Below, piece after piece: positions 5,682 to 7,154 of a stretch of 7,154 nt of DNA (position 1 is the stretch's first letter; every line of letters begins with the position of its first letter). This DNA comes from an uncultured Slackia sp. (GTDB lineage: Bacteria > Actinomycetota > Coriobacteriia > Coriobacteriales > Eggerthellaceae). Below the pieces are notes generated by a model, which worked only from the letters and a program-made list of their open reading frames with translations, made no database searches and was not told where the DNA came from. A program made the position numbers and the translations under genes. The stretch covers positions 1-7,154 of the forward strand of contig USEQ01000061.1 of NCBI GenBank assembly GCA_900553655.1, read 5' to 3'.

Positions 5682-6719
5682 CTACATCACATGCTCGTGG
5701 ATGCTGGGAAGGGCAACGATGAAGCACGCGCCGCCTTCGGCGCGGTTGAATGCCTCGATGGTTCCATCATGCGCGTCGACGATACTCTTTGCAATGGCGA
5801 GGCCAAGCCCTGTGCCTCCGGTGTTGCGCGCGCGGGAATTGTCGCCGCGGTAGAACCGTGTGAATAAAAGCTTGGGATCGACGTTGCCGAATCCAGGCCC
5901 GTCGTCGAGCACGCTCACAATCGATTGCTCCGCGAGGCCTTCCAGTTTGATCGTGACGTGGCCGCCTTCTCTGATGAACCGGCAGGCGTTGGCAACAAGG
6001 TTGTAGACGACTTGCTGCAGGCGCTCTCGGACGCCGAGGACGTCGGGGGCTTCTCCGACAATCTCTATTGTGCCGCCGCGCTCTTCGACAAGGGGGAAAA
6101 GGGCGTCGGCCACATCTTCGGCGATGGCATGAAGGTTCACGCGCTGCATCATAACCTGGTCTGTCCCTTCTTCGATATGCTGAAGGGTGAGCAGTTCGTT
6201 CGCCATATGGGAAAGGCGCTCGGATTCGCTGATGATGGTGTGGCAGAAGCGTTCCCGCAAGGCTTGCGGCATATCGGGGTCCATGAGCGTCTCGGCGTTG
6301 CCGCGGATCGCCGTCAACGGCGTGCGCAGCTCGTGCGCGACATCGCTGATGAATTGGGTCTGGCGCTTCTGCTGCACGGCGAGGTCGCTCATCTTGGTTT
6401 TCGTCTGCTCGCTCAAAGCGGCGAAGTCTTGAGCGAGCAGGTCGGATTCGTGCATCTTTCCATCAGGTGCTATGACAACGCTTGCATCGCCGTCAAGAAG
6501 AGCTTCGGCGTTCCTGTGGAGCGAGGCGAGGGGGTCTGCCATGTAATGGCCGATGACGAGACTTACGATGAAGGCGAATGTAGTGCCGGCGAACATCAGC
6601 CAGATAAGCAGCCCCAGGTGCTCGAAGCCTACAAGCGCCACGGCAATAAGCATGGCAAGAGCGCCTGCCAAGGCGAAGATTCCCGTGAGGATGGAGAAAT
6701 ATGTCTGGAGGCGTTTCAC
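5682..6719 (-). CDS. Sensor histidine kinase of a two-component system
   Basis: This 345-residue inner-membrane kinase autophosphorylates on histidine and passes the phosphate to the response regulator encoded just upstream. Two membrane segments (about 9-31 and 36-58) are joined by only a few residues, so there is no real extracellular sensor domain. A HAMP-like linker follows (about 59-110). The HisKA domain has the H-box DVAHELRTPL with phospho-acceptor His129. The ATPase domain shows the N-box NLVANA (240-245), G1 box DDGPGFG (272-278), F-box FTRFYRGD (286-293) and G2 box GGTGLGLAIA (301-310). All catalytic motifs are intact. The start is GTG 6719, only 6 bases after the regulator's stop and without a clear Shine-Dalgarno, implying translational coupling. 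An alternative Met further in would cut the first membrane segment. The layout resembles PhoR/WalK-class kinases; the signal is unknown. Confidence 0.93.
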   Translation of the reverse strand: MKRLQTYFSILTGIFALAGALAMLIAVALVGFEHLGLLIWLMFAGTTFAFIVSLVIGHYMADPLASLHRNAEALLDGDASVVIAPDGKMHESDLLAQDFAALSEQTKTKMSDLAVQQKRQTQFISDVAHELRTPLTAIRGNAETLMDPDMPQALRERFCHTIISESERLSHMANELLTLQHIEEGTDQVMMQRVNLHAIAEDVADALFPLVEERGGTIEIVGEAPDVLGVRERLQQVVYNLVANACRFIREGGHVTIKLEGLAEQSIVSVLDDGPGFGNVDPKLLFTRFYRGDNSRARNTGGTGLGLAIAKSIVDAHDGTIEAFNRAEGGACFIVALPSIHEHVM

Positions 6720-6725
6720 TCGATA

Positions 6726-7154
6726 TTACGCACGCAGGCGGTATCCGTATCCGCTCACGGTCTCTATGATGGCGGGGTCGAACCCGGCGGCGGAAAGCTT
6801 GTCGCGCAGGCGTTTGATATGGGTATCGACCGTCTTCGTTTCCGTGATGTACTCCCAGCCCCAGGCTTCACGCAGCAAGTCCTCGCGCGTGACGACCTTG
6901 CCAGCGTCCTTCATAAGGGCGGCGAGCAGTTCGAATTCGCGCGGGGTCAGGTCGATGGGGCCGTTTTCGCCCGTTGCCGTATGGCGGTCTTCGTCGAGCG
7001 TGATGCCAGACGCAGTGAGCGCGGTGGATTCCTGCTGGGCATCCATGGAGCCGCGGCGCAAAAGCGCACGCACGCGCGCGATGAGCTCGCGCACGCCGAA
7101 CGGCTTGGCGAGGTAATCATCGCCTCCGATTTCGAGGCCGACGACCTTATCGAG
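6726..7154 (-). CDS. OmpR/PhoB-family response regulator (N-terminus outside window)
   Basis: The last 142 residues of a DNA-binding response regulator, partner of the adjacent kinase. The frame is open to the right edge, so the start and the phosphorylated aspartate lie outside. The receiver domain ends here with GGDDYLAKPFGVRELIARV, including the conserved Lys17-Pro18 switch pair. After a linker rich in Gln, Ser and Ala comes a winged-helix DNA-binding domain (about 48-142) with LTPREFELL (69-77), the recognition helix TKTVDTHIKRLRDKL (106-120) and the terminal wing GYGYRLRA. Phosphorylation would promote dimerisation on tandem DNA repeats and transcription control. Targets cannot be named; the MFS-GNAT unit directly downstream of the kinase is a reasonable guess but nothing in the sequence proves it. 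The promoter of this pair is outside the window. Confidence 0.93.
   Translation of the reverse strand, partial: LDKVVGLEIGGDDYLAKPFGVRELIARVRALLRRGSMDAQQESTALTASGITLDEDRHTATGENGPIDLTPREFELLAALMKDAGKVVTREDLLREAWGWEYITETKTVDTHIKRLRDKLSAAGFDPAIIETVSGYGYRLRA

Overview
This 7.15 kb window comes from a moderately GC-rich bacterial chromosome. Gene content (a BirA-type biotin ligase, a MATE pump, a NitT/TauT-type ABC importer, a MFS carrier with a GNAT enzyme, and an OmpR-type two-component system) and protein style are compatible with an actinobacterium, perhaps of the Coriobacteriia. That placement is a tentative inference, because no rRNA or marker gene is present. I see no tRNA, rRNA, CRISPR array, insertion sequence or phage gene. 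No gene-free stretch exceeds about 140 bases.

Layout, left to right. (1) On the + strand the window opens inside the C-terminal half of a biotin-protein ligase that ends at 364. (2) A short gap holds a plausible promoter (-10 at 389-394). It is followed by a tightly packed three-gene + strand operon: a MATE efflux pump (448-1980), an ABC importer ATPase (1973-2806) and an ABC permease (2799-3554). Both junctions are 8-base stop/start overlaps (ATGCCTAA and ATGCGTAA), each preceded by a strong Shine-Dalgarno, so the three proteins are probably translationally coupled. No substrate-binding protein accompanies the ABC genes in the window. A long, nearly perfect hairpin lies just inside the start of the MATE gene.

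(3) From 3636 onward everything is on the - strand and converges on the operon. In transcription order there is first a response regulator (running off the right edge at 7154) and its sensor histidine kinase (6719-5682). Next is a 138-base gap with a perfect TATAAT -10 for the following gene. Then come a MFS transporter (5543-4253) and a GNAT acetyltransferase (4199-3636).

(4) The most notable point is that the MFS gene is split into two frames exactly at a run of ten G (5180-5189; C on the coding strand). Nine bases would restore a continuous 429-residue carrier. This is either a length-variable on/off switch (phase variation), a recent inactivating indel, or a sequencing error in a homopolymer. 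The carrier and acetyltransferase appear to form one transcription unit, so the state of the tract could also affect the acetyltransferase.

No wholly new system is evident. The points worth following up are the homopolymer switch, the MATE plus ABC-importer operon without a binding protein, the hairpin at the MATE start, and the nearly loop-less sensor kinase.
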